Positions 25,269-34,661 of a stretch of 64,000 bases of DNA are shown here, in pieces. Every line of letters begins with the position of its first letter. Position 1 is the first letter of the stretch. The notes beneath the pieces are model-generated. The model saw nothing but the letters and a program-made list of their open reading frames with translations. It was not told the origin of the DNA and did no database searches. Position numbers and translations under genes: made by a program. Where the stretch lies: the NCBI GenBank assembly GCA_963822255.1, contig CAWGGV010000002.1, forward strand, positions 124,001 to 188,000. Reading direction: 5' to 3'. The DNA comes from UBA7803 sp963822255 (GTDB lineage Bacteria; Pseudomonadota; Gammaproteobacteria; Pseudomonadales; Azotimanducaceae).

Positions 25269-27236
25269 TCAGCCCGTGCCGCTCTTCCGAACCGCCCGCC
25301 GAGGGTCCAGGAACTCGTAGTCCTTCGGGTCCGGCGCCTGGGTCTGCTTCCAGAACTCCACCAGCGAGAACGGCCAGTTCTGAGTGACGCGGCCCTTCTC
25401 GTTCTTGTACCAGGTGGGAACGTTGGCCGCCCCCCAGGCCATGTCGAGGTTGCCCTGGTCGATGACCTTGTTGTACGCGTCGTGCACCTCGGGACGGCAG
25501 TCCATGGCGGCGTGGCCGTTGGTCAGCAGCATGCCGATGCAGCCGAGGATGTAGCGTACCTCGCACTCCGAGAAGAAGATGATGCTGCCGTTCACCACGA
25601 TGTTGGTGTTCGGGCCGTAGCAGCAGAACAGGTTCGGAAACCCGGGCACGGTGATGCCGAGATAGGCGCGGGGATCGCCGTCCCAGTGGGCCTGCAGATC
25701 CACGCCACCGCGGCCGGTGATCTTCATGGGCCAGAGGAAACGGCTGGCGTGGAAGCCGGTGCCGTAGATCAAGACGTCGGCGTCGTAGCGCGCGCCGCTC
25801 TCGGTGACGACACCGGTCTCGGTGATTTCGTCGATGGGGTCGGTGACCACGTGCACGTTGTCGCGCTTCAGGGCGCGGATCCAGTTGCCGTTGTCGAACA
25901 GGATCCGCTTCGCGCCGGGCGGATAACGGGGTACGGATTTCTCGATCAGGTCGTCGTCGCCCTCGCACAGCTCGGTGATCCAGTCGGTGAGAAGCTGCCG
26001 GAGCTGGTCGTTCTCGGCGCTGATGGAGTTCTCGTGGCCGTTCCAGGCGGGATCCCGCTTCACGGCGAACAGAATGCCTTCCGCCGCGTTCCAGAACATG
26101 GCGAAACGGAACCATCGGGTGTAGTAGGGCACGTGGTTCAACAGCCAGTGCTTGGCCGCGGGAACGTCTTCGTGATACGTCGGCACCGGCGCCATCCAGG
26201 GCGGCGTGCGCTGAAAGATGGTGATGTCGGCTGCGACCTTGGCCACCTCCGGCGCGAATTGAAACGCGCTCGCGCCGGTGCCGATGACCAGCACTTTCTT
26301 GTTCGTCAGGTCGTGCTGGTGCTCCCATTCGGTGGAGTGGAACGACACCCCCTGAAAGCGCTCCTGCCCGGGAATGTCCGGCCACTTCGGGCGGTTGAGC
26401 TGGCCGACGGCGCTCACCAGCGCATTGGCGGTGAGCGTGCGTTCGTGGCCGTCGGCGGTCTTCACCGAGACTTCCCACGCCGCCGAATCCTCGTTGAAGT
26501 GGGCCTCGGTGACCTCGGTGCCGAAGCGGATGTGACGTTTCAGGCCGTATTCCACCGCCACCTGGTCGAAGTACTCCCGGAGCACTTTCTGCGGCGAGTA
26601 ATACTGGGGCCAGTCGGCGGGGTGGAAGCTGTAGGAGTAGATGTGATTCGGGCTGTCCACCCGGCAGCCGGGGTAGGTGTTCTGGTACCAGGTTCCGGCC
26701 ACGTCCTTGTGCCGCTCGATGATCTCGAACGGAATGCCGGCTTCCTGCAGGCGGATGCCGGCGAGCAGCCCCGACATGCCGGCGCCGATCACGATGACCT
26801 TGAAGTTCTCCTTGTCGGCTGCGGGGATGTCGTCCAGACCCTTGGCCTTGTACGGATCGTCGCCGCCGAGCATGAGCTCGGCGTGCAGGAACTCGCCGTA
26901 GTCGGAGGACAGCTCGCGGCCGACGATGAAGTTCACCATCTCGGAGATCACGTCCTGGCTCGGCGGCGGCGGCAGCTCGGCGCCGGCTTTCAGCTTCTTC
27001 AGCTCCCGCAGGGCCAGCGCGCGGATCTTCTGCTGGTCCTGCTCGCTGATGTTGCCCTGCTCGTCGCCGAAGAAGCTGATGTCCGGGCGGATCTCGCCGC
27101 GGATCAGCTCGGGGTCGCCGGTGATGTGGACGAGGGCGCACATCAGCGATGGAATGTGGGCGTACTCGAGGGCTTCGGCGATGAAGCCGTCGTCTTCGGT
27201 AATGGGCGCGATGCCTTTGAGCGCTCGTACGGTCAT
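25269..27236 (-). CDS. Flavin-containing Baeyer-Villiger-type monooxygenase
   Basis: A 655-residue FAD/NADPH monooxygenase that probably turns ketones into esters or lactones. After an N-terminal helical extension of about 130 residues come the FAD-binding GAGMSGLLAGIRLQEAG, the NADPH-binding GTGASAFQFAPEVA, and the BVMO fingerprint as FQGVSFHSTEWEHQ (FxGxxxHxxxW). ATG 27236 is supported by GGGAGAG just upstream; a longer start at 27257 is unsupported. The palindrome at 27271-27286 lies about 35 bases upstream and may be an operator. With the neighbouring short-chain dehydrogenase (alcohol to ketone), the pair would form a logical oxidation route. Confidence 0.92.
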   Translation of the reverse strand: MTVRALKGIAPITEDDGFIAEALEYAHIPSLMCALVHITGDPELIRGEIRPDISFFGDEQGNISEQDQQKIRALALRELKKLKAGAELPPPPSQDVISEMVNFIVGRELSSDYGEFLHAELMLGGDDPYKAKGLDDIPAADKENFKVIVIGAGMSGLLAGIRLQEAGIPFEIIERHKDVAGTWYQNTYPGCRVDSPNHIYSYSFHPADWPQYYSPQKVLREYFDQVAVEYGLKRHIRFGTEVTEAHFNEDSAAWEVSVKTADGHERTLTANALVSAVGQLNRPKWPDIPGQERFQGVSFHSTEWEHQHDLTNKKVLVIGTGASAFQFAPEVAKVAADITIFQRTPPWMAPVPTYHEDVPAAKHWLLNHVPYYTRWFRFAMFWNAAEGILFAVKRDPAWNGHENSISAENDQLRQLLTDWITELCEGDDDLIEKSVPRYPPGAKRILFDNGNWIRALKRDNVHVVTDPIDEITETGVVTESGARYDADVLIYGTGFHASRFLWPMKITGRGGVDLQAHWDGDPRAYLGITVPGFPNLFCCYGPNTNIVVNGSIIFFSECEVRYILGCIGMLLTNGHAAMDCRPEVHDAYNKVIDQGNLDMAWGAANVPTWYKNEKGRVTQNWPFSLVEFWKQTQAPDPKDYEFLDPRRAVRKSGTG

Positions 27237-27270
27237 GGCTCTCTCCCGAATGCACATGAAGCTGCGAAAT

Positions 27271-27286
27271 TTATAACATGGTATAA
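27271..27286. promoter_or_regulatory. Candidate operator upstream of the monooxygenase
   Basis: TTATAACATGGTATAA is a 16-base palindrome with one mismatched pair in each arm, AT-rich amid GC-rich DNA, 35 bases from the start codon. It has the size of a TetR-type operator and may overlap the promoter. No regulator gene is adjacent. Confidence 0.4.
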
Positions 27287-27323
27287 CAGAAGCCGGCGGC
27301 TTGTGGAAACCTGTGGGAGCGCC

Positions 27324-27382
27324 TGTGGGAGCGACCTCCCGGTCGCGATCCTCCAGCCATCGCGACCGAAGGTCGTTCTCAC
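27324..27382. repeat. Inverted pair of REP-like elements (REPIN-like)
   Basis: The first copy (27324-27349) starts TGTGGGAGCGACC and ends GGTCGCGAT. A second copy in inverse orientation (27359-27382) starts ATCGCGACC and ends in a degenerate GTTCTCAC. Each contains the GCGACC/GGTCGC-type stem. A partial extra head (CTGTGGGAGCGC) precedes the first copy at 27311-27321. The arrangement is that of a REP doublet. No RAYT transposase gene is in the window. Confidence 0.7.
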
Positions 27383-27407
27383 CATCCGAATGCGCAGGGA
27401 GCGTGTC

Positions 27408-28391
27408 ATGAAGGACTTTTCTGGTCGTATCGCGGTCATCACCGGCGCCGGCAGCGGCATGGGCCGCGAGCTGGCCGTGCAGCTTGCCCGCGGAAGGCTG
27501 TCACCTGGGTCTGTGCGACGTTCGATGGAGGAACCTCGAGGAAACCCGGGAGCTGGCCGGCAAAGCCGGCACCGACATCGGGTCAGCATCCACCGCTGCG
27601 ACGTGGGCAGCGAGCCGGAGGTGCAGACGTTCCGTGACGAGGTGCTGGCCGCCCACGACACCGGCCACGTGCATCTGCTGTTCAACAACGCCGGCATCGG
27701 CGGCGGCGGGAGCTTTCTGGCCGATCCGCGCGAGGAGTGGGAGCGTACCTTCGGCGTGTGCTGGGGCGGCGTCTACTACTGCTCCCGGGCATTTCTGCCG
27801 CTGCTGGTGGCGGCCGAGGAGGGCCACATCGTCAACACCTCCAGCGTCAACGGCTTCTGGGCCAGCATCGGCCCCGGCATTCCCCACACCGCCTACAGCG
27901 CCGCCAAGTTCGCGGTGAAAGGGTTCTCCGAGGCGCTCGATCAACGACTCTGAAGGGAACGCGCCCCACGTCAAGGTCTCGGTGGTGATGCCCGGCGACA
28001 TCGGCACCTCGATCGTGCTGAACAGCGCGAAGGTGCTGCGCGGCCGGGACGTCCGGGAGATGACCGCGGAGGAGGTGGCGGCGGCCAGGGAGCGCATGAG
28101 GCTCGCGGATGCCGGTGGACAACGTCCCTGACGAGCACATCCGCGCGGCCATGTACCAGCAGGCACTGGACTTCCGTGACAACGCGCCGCTCACCGCGGC
28201 CCAGGCGGCCGAGATCATCCTCGACGGCGTGCGTGCCGACCGCTGGCGGATACTGGTGGGCGACGACGCCGCAGCGCTGGATGCGGCGGTACGGGCAGCG
28301 CCGGAGGACGCCTATGAGCCGGAGTTCATCCAGCGCATCCAGAACGCGGGATTCCTCGGCCGGAGGCCTCGACCGCGCGAGATGTGCTTAG
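27408..28391 (+). pseudogene. Short-chain dehydrogenase/reductase, several frameshifts
   Basis: An NAD(P)-dependent oxidoreductase of the classical SDR type. ATG 27408 opens MKDFSGRIAVITGAGSGMGRELAVQLAR with the TGxxxGxG cofactor motif. After a break near 27,490 the conserved GCHLGLCDVRWRNLEETREL continues in another frame and returns near 27,585 (HRCDVGSEPEVQ). NNAGIGGGGSF, the catalytic Ser in NTSSVNG and YSAAKFA (Tyr/Lys) are intact. Further breaks occur near 27,945 and 28,115, with APHVKVSVVMPGDIGTSIV and DEHIRAAMYQQALDFRD in different frames. The exact end is uncertain. Damage this dense suggests either poor sequence here or a true pseudogene. It is adjacent and divergent to the monooxygenase. 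Confidence 0.78.
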
Positions 28392-28405
28392 ACGCCACCC
28401 TGGCA

Positions 28406-29489
28406 CTACCGCGAATCCAGGTCTTCGCCGGGCGCCCGCTTCCTCCCGCGACCAGCCGCGGCACCAGATAGCCCGGCAGCCGCGCTGCAGCGCACCGTGC
28501 AGCGCCCGCGCCTCGGCTTCCGGACACCTCGAAGTGCGCGGCGCCCTGCACCCGGTCCAGCAGGTGCAGGTAGTAGGGCAGCACGCCCGACTCGAACAGC
28601 CGCTCGCTGAGGTGCCGCCAGGGCGCCGCACGTCGTCGTTGACGCCGCGCAGCAGCACCGCCTGATTCAGCAGCGTCGACGCCCGCGCCGCCGGAGCTTC
28701 GCCAGGGCCGCGGCCACCTGGCCGTCGATCTCGTTGGCGTGGTTGGCGTGGATCACCATCACCGGCTGCAGCCGGCCTGCCGCCGAGCCAGTCGCAGCAG
28801 GCGTCGTCGACCCGCTCCGGCAGCACCACCGGCAGCCGGCTGTGGATGCGAAGCCGGCGCAGGTGAGGAATGGCGGCCAGCCCGTCGGCCAGAGCCGCCA
28901 GGCGCCGGTCGGACAGGCTGAGGGGGTCGCCGCCGCTCAGGATCACCTCCGAGATCTCGGGGTGGCGTCGAGAGGTAATCCAGCGCGGCCTGCCAGCGAT
29001 CGGCGGACGCGTTGGCGTCGGCGTAAGGAAAGTGCCGGCGAAAGCAGTAGCGGCAGTGCACGGCGCAGGCGCCGGTGGTCACCAGCAGCGCGCGGCCGTG
29101 GTACTTGTGCAGCACGCCGCCGGGTTGCAGCGCAGGGCCGATCGCCCACCGGGTCAGCGTGGAAGCCGGCGGCCGGCTGGTGCCTCCACATCCAGCGGCA
29201 GCACCTGGCGCAGCAGCGGATCGCCGGGGTCGCCCGGACTCATGCGGGCGAGAACGGCTCCGGCACGCGCAGCGGGAACAGCGCGGCAGCCCGCCGCGCC
29301 GCCGGCAACAGCAGGGACGGAGCGAGCCGGCGCATCAGACGCCGGGATCCAGCACCGCCGGGCTCAGCGCTGACCCCGGCGGCCGGTCACCCGGGTGTTG
29401 TCCACGGCGGCGAATTTCGCGGCTCGAATGGTCGCAGGTAGTGCCGGGATAGCAGATGGAACAGAGGCGCGCCTGAACGGCGGTCTCAT
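28406..29489 (-). pseudogene. epmB: EF-P beta-lysylation protein EpmB (lysine 2,3-aminomutase-like), many frameshifts
   Basis: EpmB is a radical SAM enzyme that isomerises (R)-alpha-lysine/(R)-beta-lysine for elongation factor P modification. Diagnostic pieces are present in order but in different minus-strand frames: LFPLRVPEPF, GDPGDPLLRQVLP, LLHKYHGRALLVTTGACAVHCRYCFRRHFPY (the CxxxCxxC cluster motif), ILSGGDPLSLSD, HLRRLRIHSRLPVVLPERV, TLLNQAVLLRGVNDD, YYLHLLDRVQGAAHFEVS and LPGYLVPRL. At least five frame changes are needed. The end at 28406 follows the frame that yields a family-like C-terminus; the start is approximate. Given that epmB is usually maintained, assembly error is plausible. 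Confidence 0.75.
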
Positions 29490-29541
29490 CGCGCACTCTC
29501 CCAGCCTCGCCGGCAGGCGGTCGCCGGCCACGTTCAGGTGC

Positions 29542-30756
29542 TCAGCCGACGGAAGCAAGTCGGCGGCGGTGCCCGCCGTCGCCGGCGGCTGCGCGCTGCC
29601 GATTCCAGTGGGACACGCAGGGGATCCGGCTGGTGTCGCAGCGGTCGGCATACGGCCGGGCGACCTCCGTCACCTCGTCCAGCAGGCCCTGGCGCAGAGT
29701 GGTCGGCTTCAGGCCCAGCCCGAGCAAGCCTTCGTTGAGGCGTGCAGGTCGTTGCGGTCGTCCTCGCGGCGCGGATTCGCCACGTGCTCGACCGGCGCGC
29801 CGGTCATCGCCGAGACCATCTCGGCCAGATCGATCAGCCGGTGGGTCTCGGTGAGCTGGTTCATGATGCGTACCCGCTCGCCGCGGCCGGCGGGTGGCTG
29901 ACGCCAGGTCGACGCAGCGCACGGTGTCCTGGATGTGGATGAAGGCGCGGGTCTGGCCGCCGCTGCCGTGCACCGTGAGCGGATAGCCGATGGCGGCCTG
30001 CATGAGGAATCGGTTCAGCACGGTGCCGTAGTCGCCGTCGTAGTCGAAGCGGTTGATGAGCCGCTCGTCGAGGCGGGTCTCGCGGGTCTGGGTGCCCCAG
30101 ACGATGCCCTGGTGCAGGTCGGTGATGCGAACCCCGTCGTTCTTGTTGTAGAAGGCGAAGAAGAGCTGATCCTGGGTCTTGGTCATGTGGTAAATGCTGC
30201 CCGGATTGCTCGGATACAGGATCTCCTGCTCCACGTCGTCGCCGTCGTCGTTGGTCATGCGCACGGTGAGATAGCCTTCCGGCAGGCGCACGCCCACGTT
30301 CGAGTAGCCGTACACGCCCATGGTGCCGAGGTGCACCAGGTGCACGTCGTGGCCGCTGTCGACGATGGCGGCCAGCACGTTGTTGGTGGCGTTCAGGTTG
30401 TTGTTGACGGTATAGCGCTTGTGCCACGACGACTTCATGGAGTAGGGCGCCGCGCGCTGCTCGGCGAAGTGAACCACCGCGTCCGGCGCCTCGCGACTCA
30501 GCATCGCCAGCAGCCGGTCGTACTCGCCGGCGACATCCAGGCGCTCGAAGCGGATCTCGCGGCCGGTCAGCGCCTTCCACGCCGCCAGACGGACGCTCGG
30601 CGTCTGGATGGGGGTCAGGCTCTGCACCTCGAGCTCGTTGTCGATGTTGCGCCGGGACAGGTTGTCGACGATCACCACCTCGTGGCCTTTCTGCGACAGA
30701 TGCAGGGCCGTGGGCCAGCCGCAGAAGCCGTCGCCACCGAGGACCAGAATCTTCAT
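29542..30756 (-). pseudogene. sqdB: UDP-sulfoquinovose synthase homologue (SQD1/SqdB-like), frameshifted near the C-terminus
   Basis: An NAD-dependent SDR-fold enzyme that converts UDP-glucose and sulfite to UDP-sulfoquinovose. The first 290 codons are intact: the GGDGFCGWPTALHLS cofactor loop, the SQD1-type block RRNIDNELEVQSLTPI, HFAEQRAAPYSMKS, and YHMTKTQDQLFF with catalytic Tyr/Lys. Near 29,890 the frame changes; MNQLTETHRLIDLAEMV is read in a second frame, and near 29,735 it changes again to LNEGLLGLGLKPTTL and PYADRCDTSRIPCVSHW. Corrected length is about 400, normal for the family. ATG 30756 has AAGGAG upstream and overlaps the upstream stop (ATGA), so it is cotranscribed with the glycosyltransferase. 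Confidence 0.8.
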
Positions 30757-32576
30757 GCCGTTTCTCCTTCGAGCCCCGACGCCCGGAATGGCACCAGGTT
30801 GTTCAAGAATTCCCACACCGAGCGATCCCACGAATGCTCCATGGCCCGCGCGCGGCAGCGCTCGGGATCGATGCCGATGGCGGCAGCGACGGCGGCCGCC
30901 AGGTCCTCGTCCAGCACCCCGGCGCCGCTGTCTGCCACCACGTCCAACGGCCCCTGCACCGGATACGCCGCCACCGGCACGCCGCACGCCAGAGCTTCCA
31001 GCATCACCAGACCCAGGGTCTCGGTGCGGGAAGGGAACACGAATACGTCGGCGGCGCGATAGTGGCGCACCAGCTCCTCGTCCCGCCGGGTGCCGAGGAA
31101 ACGCACGGCGGGGTAGCGCTGCTGCAGCTCGCGACGCTGCGGGCCGTCCCCTACCACGACCTTGGTGCCCGGCGTGTTCAGGGAAAGAAAGTCCTCGACG
31201 CTCTTCTCCACGGCAACGCGGCCCACGTAGAGTTGGATGGGACGCTCGAACGGCAGCGGCTCTGCCTCACCGGGGGTGAAGATCTCCGTGTCCACGCCGC
31301 GCACCCAGCGCACCAGATTGCCGAAGCCCTGCGCTTCGAGCATGGCCTTCAAGGTGGGTGTGGAGTACATGGTGGCGTTGGCGCCGCCGTGAAAGCGGCG
31401 GATGCCGCTGAAGCTCACCTTCTCCGGCACGCCGAACCGGAGCTTCAGGTAAGCGGGAAACATGGTGTGAAACGAGCTGGTGAACGGCAGTCGCCGGCGC
31501 CTCAGCCAGCTTCGCGCCGCCCAGCCGAGGGGCCCTTCGGTGGCGACGTGCACCGCGTGCGGGTCCAGCTCGCTGATGAGCCGGCCGACGCGGCCGGGCG
31601 TGCACAAGGCCAGGCGGATCTCCGGATAGGTCGGGCAGGGGATGCTCCTGAACCGATCCGGGGCCAGGACGTCCACGCGATGGCCCAGCTCCATCAGCTT
31701 TTCGCGTGTCGTCGACAGGGTGCGCACCACACCATTGATCTGAGGAAACCATGCGTCGGTGACGATGAGGAGCCGCAATCGGGTTTCCCTGTGTCGGCGG
31801 TGAGGTGCTCGCTCCGCGGTGCGTGCGGGCGGCAATGGTAACGTCTGGGCGCCGGGAGCCTCAAGCTCCAGACCAACCTTCCGGATCAACCTTCCGGGCC
31901 CGCCGTCAGCCTGGCGCGCAGGAGATTCACGGCCCATCCGGGCGACCCGTTCCAGCAGCGCCTCGCGCGCCGGCGCCGCAAGCGCGCAGCGCTTGCCGTA
32001 GCCGCGCAGCAGAGTGGCCCAGCCGAGACGCGCCCACAGCTCACGGTGCGCCGGACGGCGGCGCAGATGGGCGAAGTTGCGCACCCGCTCGGCGCTGGTC
32101 AACGGCCGGTGGCGAATGCGCATGTCGGCGATGTCGATCAGGGCGAAGCCGTCGTCGGGCAGCAGCAGGATGTTCTGCGGATGCAGTGAGCGGAACAGCA
32201 CACCGCGCTCGTGGAGCTCGGCGATGAATTCGCCCAGCGCGGCCACGCGAGCCGCGTCGAACCGACCGGCGGCCGCGAGCGCCGAGACGTCCTGCCCGGG
32301 CAGCCGGCGGTAGACCACGCCGAAGCGGCGGATCTTCCAGCACAGAAAATGCGCTTCGGTCTCGGGCGCGCGGACGTTCAGTGCGCGCAGCCGGCGGCCG
32401 TGCGCGGCAAAGCGCCGCGACGGCGGGTCGACCAGCGACCGCGACGCCCGCCAGCGGATTCTGAACAGCTTGACGATGCGGCCGTCGCGTTCGAGCACCT
32501 TGTCGCCTTCGTCCCACTCGAGGAGCCGACTGCCGGCGACCAGATCGCAATAGGCGGATGCGCTGATAAGCTGCAC
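30753..32576 (-). CDS. Kinase-like domain joined to a GT4 glycosyltransferase (SqdX/SQD2 candidate)
   Basis: One uninterrupted 607-codon frame from GTG 32576. Residues 1 to about 225 resemble the LPS-kinase/'toluene tolerance' family: ELHERGVLFRSLHPQNILL and LIDIADM occupy the catalytic and metal loops, with Ser where kinases have the catalytic Asp. After a linker of about 40 residues the GT4 glycosyltransferase begins at RLLIVTDAWFPQINGVVRTL, with FTSSFHTMFPAYLKLRFG, the donor-site VGRVAVEKSVEDFL and PSRTETLGLVMLEALACG. A TTG at 31778, preceded by AGGG, could start the glycosyltransferase separately (341 residues). The ATGA overlap with the UDP-sulfoquinovose synthase gene suggests sulfoquinovosyl transfer to lipid; this is inference. 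Confidence 0.75.
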   Translation of the reverse strand: MQLISASAYCDLVAGSRLLEWDEGDKVLERDGRIVKLFRIRWRASRSLVDPPSRRFAAHGRRLRALNVRAPETEAHFLCWKIRRFGVVYRRLPGQDVSALAAAGRFDAARVAALGEFIAELHERGVLFRSLHPQNILLLPDDGFALIDIADMRIRHRPLTSAERVRNFAHLRRRPAHRELWARLGWATLLRGYGKRCALAAPAREALLERVARMGRESPARQADGGPGRLIRKVGLELEAPGAQTLPLPPARTAERAPHRRHRETRLRLLIVTDAWFPQINGVVRTLSTTREKLMELGHRVDVLAPDRFRSIPCPTYPEIRLALCTPGRVGRLISELDPHAVHVATEGPLGWAARSWLRRRRLPFTSSFHTMFPAYLKLRFGVPEKVSFSGIRRFHGGANATMYSTPTLKAMLEAQGFGNLVRWVRGVDTEIFTPGEAEPLPFERPIQLYVGRVAVEKSVEDFLSLNTPGTKVVVGDGPQRRELQQRYPAVRFLGTRRDEELVRHYRAADVFVFPSRTETLGLVMLEALACGVPVAAYPVQGPLDVVADSGAGVLDEDLAAAVAAAIGIDPERCRARAMEHSWDRSVWEFLNNLVPFRASGLEGETA

Positions 32577-32582
32577 CGCCCG

Positions 32583-33278
32583 TCACCGGTCGTCGCGCTG
32601 CAGGCGCAGATAGGTCTGAGGCGACAAGCCCGGCCGTACCGGGTACCTGCCGACGCAGCGCAACCCCACCGCTTGCAGATCGGCGGCGAGCTCGCTGAAC
32701 CAGATGGGCACACGGTCGTTGGGCGTTCTGCCGCGGAGCCAGGCGCGCAGGTGGAACTTGGCCGCGGACAGGGCGAAATTGGAGAAATAGGAGATGATCA
32801 CGCGACCGCGGCTCACCCGCGCGAGCTCGGCCAGCGCGCGGCGCCGGAGCTCGGGGGTAGGATAGTGGTGGAGCAGGCGATTGCAGACGACGGCATCGAA
32901 CTCGCCGTCCCGGAAGCCGGTCGTCATCACGTCCCGGCAGAGGAAGCGGACGTCGCAGGAGTCGTTGCAGAGGCCCGACCGGGCCAGGTAATAGTCGCGG
33001 GCGACGTCGATCATGTGCTGCGAAGTATCCGCAGCGGTCACGGTGAAGCCATGCCGGCGCAGCGGAATCGTCAGCCGGCCGGTTCCGCACGGCAGGTCCA
33101 GAACGCTCGAGCCCGGCGCCAGCCCCGCGAGGCCGCGGCGGATGCATTGCCACTCCCGCCGATTGCGGCTGGTGAGCAGGTTCTTGCGCTCCGCGTAGCG
33201 GCTTGCCGCCTGCGGGTCGTCGAAGCGGCGAACGGTCGCCAGGTGCGGGTCGTCGTCGGCCTGACCGGCTGTGCTCAT
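32583..33278 (-). CDS. Class I SAM-dependent methyltransferase
   Basis: A 231-residue protein with a Rossmann methyltransferase fold: motif I VLDLPCGTGRLTIPL, the acidic AADTSQHMI in motif II and FDAVVCNRLLHHYPTPE in motif IV. The substrate is unknown. ATG 33278 has AGGG upstream; an in-frame GTG at 33296 is possible. It is the first gene of the minus-strand operon, with only 6 bases between its stop and the kinase-like/glycosyltransferase ORF, so it may modify the same glycolipid or LPS component. Confidence 0.85.
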   Translation of the reverse strand: MSTAGQADDDPHLATVRRFDDPQAASRYAERKNLLTSRNRREWQCIRRGLAGLAPGSSVLDLPCGTGRLTIPLRRHGFTVTAADTSQHMIDVARDYYLARSGLCNDSCDVRFLCRDVMTTGFRDGEFDAVVCNRLLHHYPTPELRRRALAELARVSRGRVIISYFSNFALSAAKFHLRAWLRGRTPNDRVPIWFSELAADLQAVGLRCVGRYPVRPGLSPQTYLRLQRDDR

Positions 33279-33424
33279 CGATTTGCCCTCGTCCACGAGT
33301 CGTTAGAGTGCCTGAACGGCAATGAATCGTCAGGGGTGCGTGGGAGCGGGAGCAATGCGAGAATCGGGCTTCTGGCCGCGGCCGGGGCGCCAACCGGCGC
33401 GAACATCATTGCGGAGAGAGCATC

Positions 33425-34657
33425 ATGAGTAAGCTGGGATTCGGCGGGTTTCTGGCGCCGCACCATCCGATCGGCGAGAACCCCACCCTGCAGTTCCGCC
33501 GCGACCTGGACCTGGCCGAGCACCTGGACCGGCTCGGATTCGACGAGTTCTGGTGCGGCGAGCATCACTCCACCGGCTGGGAGGTGATCGCTTCGCCGGA
33601 AATGTTCCTGGCCGCTGCCGGGGAACGCACCCATACCATCCGCCTTGGCACCGGGGTGGTGTCGCTGCCCTATCACCATCCGTTCAACGTGGCGCAGCGC
33701 ATCGTCCAGCTCGATCACATGACCCGGGGCCGGGCGATCTTCGGCTCGGGGCCCGGGGCGCTGCCGTCGGACGCCTACATGCTCGGCATCGACCCCATGA
33801 CCCAGCGCGATCGCCAGGACGAGGCCATCGGGGTGATTCGGCGGCTGCTTCGGGGCGAGGAACGATTCTCCTACGAGTGCGACTGGTTCACCCTGCGCGA
33901 CGCCGCCCTGCAGCTCTTGCCCGTGCAGGAGGACGTGCCCATGGCGGTGGCGTCCATGGTCAGCCCGTCGGGCATGACCTTGGCCGGCAAGTACGGTTGC
34001 GGGGTGCTGTCCATCGGTTCCATGTCGACCGCCGGCCTGCAGGCGTTGCCGACCCAGTGGAGCTTCGCCGAGGAGTCGGCGGCCAGGCACGGTCAGACGG
34101 TGGACCGCAGCGGCTGGCGGGTGGTGATGAGCTGGCACATCGCCGAGTCGCGGACGCAGGCGCGCGAGCAGGCCAAGCACGGCCTGTACCGCTGGCACAA
34201 CGAGTACACGGTGGGAACGTTGATGCGTCCCGGCGCCGAGCCGTTCGCCAGCCCCGACGAGGCCGCGGAGCAGATGTCGGATGCCGGCGGTGCCAGCGTC
34301 ATCGGCACCCCCGACGACCTGGTCGCGGCGATCCGGCAGATGCTGGAACTCACCGGCGGCTTCGGCACGGTCATCGGCTTCGCCCACGACTGGGCCAACC
34401 GTGAGGACACGTTCCGCAGCTGGGAGCTGGTGGCCCGCTACGTGATTCCCGAGGTCAACGGCATGCTCGATGCTTACCGCAAGTCGCAGACCCACGTGAT
34501 CGAGCATCGTGACGTCTTCGAGCGCGCCGGACAGGCGGTGATGTCCAAGATCATGGAGAACGAACGGGCCGCCGAGGCGCTCAAGCAGTCGGTGCAGGGC
34601 GGCGCCGCCATGCACTCGCACAACGCGCCGGATCTGCGCGGCAACGGAAACGATTGA
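33425..34657 (+). CDS. Luciferase-like (LLM) flavin-dependent monooxygenase
   Basis: A 410-residue TIM-barrel enzyme of the bacterial luciferase/limonene-monooxygenase type, using reduced FMN supplied by a separate reductase. Signatures: FDEFWCGEHHSTGWEVIASPEMFLAA, TIRLGTGVVSLPYHHPFNVAQRIVQLDHMTRGR and FGSGPGALPSDAYMLGIDP. GAGAGAG precedes ATG 33425. The group includes limonene 1,2-monooxygenase-like and alkanal oxidases, so a lipophilic or terpenoid substrate is plausible. Only 4 bases separate it from csaA, although a functional link is not obvious. Confidence 0.92.
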   Translation: MSKLGFGGFLAPHHPIGENPTLQFRRDLDLAEHLDRLGFDEFWCGEHHSTGWEVIASPEMFLAAAGERTHTIRLGTGVVSLPYHHPFNVAQRIVQLDHMTRGRAIFGSGPGALPSDAYMLGIDPMTQRDRQDEAIGVIRRLLRGEERFSYECDWFTLRDAALQLLPVQEDVPMAVASMVSPSGMTLAGKYGCGVLSIGSMSTAGLQALPTQWSFAEESAARHGQTVDRSGWRVVMSWHIAESRTQAREQAKHGLYRWHNEYTVGTLMRPGAEPFASPDEAAEQMSDAGGASVIGTPDDLVAAIRQMLELTGGFGTVIGFAHDWANREDTFRSWELVARYVIPEVNGMLDAYRKSQTHVIEHRDVFERAGQAVMSKIMENERAAEALKQSVQGGAAMHSHNAPDLRGNGND

Positions 34658-34661
34658 AACG

